Source: Acidimicrobiales bacterium (lineage in GTDB: Bacteria > Actinomycetota > Acidimicrobiia > Acidimicrobiales > Poriferisodaliceae). From it: 12,781 nucleotides of DNA. The translations under genes were made by a program, and so were the position numbers. The stretch is taken from NCBI GenBank assembly GCA_020631315.1, contig JAHDHM010000064.1:1-12781 (forward strand). Direction: 5' to 3'. The notes under the pieces are model-generated. The model was not told the origin of the DNA and made no database searches. It worked only from the letters and a program-made list of their open reading frames with translations. Below are positions 12,173 through 12,781 of the stretch, one piece after another; the first letter of the stretch is position 1, and the number at the start of each line of letters is the position of its first letter.

Positions 12173-12781
12173 ATGAAGATCGGACTCATCGGCCTCGGCA
12201 AGATGGGCGGCGGCATGGCCGCTCGGTTGCGAGGCGACGGCCACGAGGTCGTCGGCTACGACCGGAATCCCGACGTCACCGACGTGCCGGATCTCGCTGG
12301 CCTGGTCGCCGCTCTGGAGGCGCCTCGGACCATCTGGGTGATGGTCCCTGCCGGTGACCCGACAGAGTCCACCATCGCCGAACTCGCCGACCTCATGGAC
12401 GAGGGCGATCTGATCGTCGATGGCGCCAACGGCAACTGGGCCGATGCGCAGCGCCGCGCCGCCATGCTCGCCGAGCAGGGCATCGGCTTCGTCGACGCCG
12501 GCGTGTCCGGCGGTGTGTGGGGTCTCGAGAACGGCTTCTGTCTGATGGTCGGCGGCAGCGACGAGAGCGTCGGCCGTGTTCGTCCCGTCCTCGACTCGCT
12601 GGCACCAGCCGACGGTGTGGCCCACGTCGGCCCCGCCGGTTGCGGGCACTACACGAAGATGGTCCACAACGCGATCGAGTACGGGATGATGCACGCCTAC
12701 GCCGAGGGCTACGAGCTGCTCGAAGCAGGCCCCGAGGGCCTCGACACGCGCGACGGCATGGAGGTCTGGCGGCACGGCTCG
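12173..12781 (+). CDS. gnd: 6-phosphogluconate dehydrogenase, decarboxylating, NAD-type (3' end outside window)
   Basis: The frame is open to the right edge and gives 203 residues, about two thirds of the usual short form of roughly 300. The Rossmann fold opens with MKIGLIGLGKMG (GxGxxG at 7-12). Strand beta2 ends in VVGYDRNP, and Asp30 at its tip favours NAD over NADP, unlike the NRT of the NADP enzymes. DGANGNW (83-89) corresponds to the family DGGNSNW. VSGGVWGLENGFCLMVGG (111-128) is the substrate-binding signature in the form seen in the NAD-type group, and KMVHNAIEYGMM (162-173) holds catalytic Lys162 and Asn166. It converts 6-phosphogluconate to ribulose 5-phosphate and CO2. Starting at ATG 12173 keeps the nucleotide-binding strand directly at the N-terminus. 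No strong Shine-Dalgarno is seen. Other beta-hydroxyacid dehydrogenases are unlikely because of the HN-IEYGMM motif. Confidence 0.9.
   Translation, partial: MKIGLIGLGKMGGGMAARLRGDGHEVVGYDRNPDVTDVPDLAGLVAALEAPRTIWVMVPAGDPTESTIAELADLMDEGDLIVDGANGNWADAQRRAAMLAEQGIGFVDAGVSGGVWGLENGFCLMVGGSDESVGRVRPVLDSLAPADGVAHVGPAGCGHYTKMVHNAIEYGMMHAYAEGYELLEAGPEGLDTRDGMEVWRHGS

Noticed and set aside
1..12781. A mobile element, defence system or biosynthetic cluster.
   Set aside because: No transposase, integrase, nuclease, methyltransferase, phage or synthase gene was found, and the tRNA has no integrase gene beside it to suggest an island boundary.

Overview
The window is very GC-rich and densely coded. Gene content and signal layout (TAnnnT-type -10 elements followed directly by start codons, GTG starts, acyl-CoA dehydrogenases, a PilV/PilW/PilX-type minor pilin cluster) suggest an actinobacterium, most plausibly of the Acidimicrobiia (Ilumatobacter-like). 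That placement is inference; no marker gene settles it.

Layout. (1) 1-4717, minus strand: a four-gene, translationally coupled operon. In transcription order it holds a large PilV-like pilin, a PilW-like pilin, a PilX-like pilin, and a secreted protein with Thr-rich linkers that is cut by the left window edge. The order V-W-X-secreted protein resembles the pilV-pilW-pilX-pilY1 arrangement of Gram-negative type IV pili. (2) 4816-6702, minus strand: an acyl-CoA dehydrogenase followed 18 bases later by a uridine kinase. (3) 6778-7902, plus strand: an unrecognised lipoprotein with a Ser/Thr linker. (4) 7921-7993, minus strand: a tRNA-Trp(CCA) with two departures from the canonical structure. (5) 8080-8706, minus strand: a DsbA/FrnE-family thiol oxidoreductase, divergent from (6) 8747-10006, plus strand: a second acyl-CoA dehydrogenase, followed by (7) 10100-11539, plus strand: an ABC1/UbiB-type atypical kinase. 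(8) 11570-12031, minus strand: a small four-helix membrane protein, convergent with the kinase and separated from it by a hairpin. (9) 12173 to the right edge, plus strand: the start of an NAD-type 6-phosphogluconate dehydrogenase.

The most notable signals are these. Three genes (both acyl-CoA dehydrogenases and the kinase) share one promoter-start layout, TAnnnT, exactly seven bases, then ATG/GTG, which predicts leaderless mRNAs. The compact minor-pilin operon has a calcium-loop-like DxDxDG motif in its PilX-like member and a candidate tip protein in the position of pilY1. The tRNA-Trp has C at position 58 and an A5/G68 mismatch. The two acyl-CoA dehydrogenases appear to carry the catalytic glutamate at two different places in the fold. 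No CRISPR array, insertion sequence, phage gene or integrase was seen, and no gap of 300 bases or more lacks a gene.
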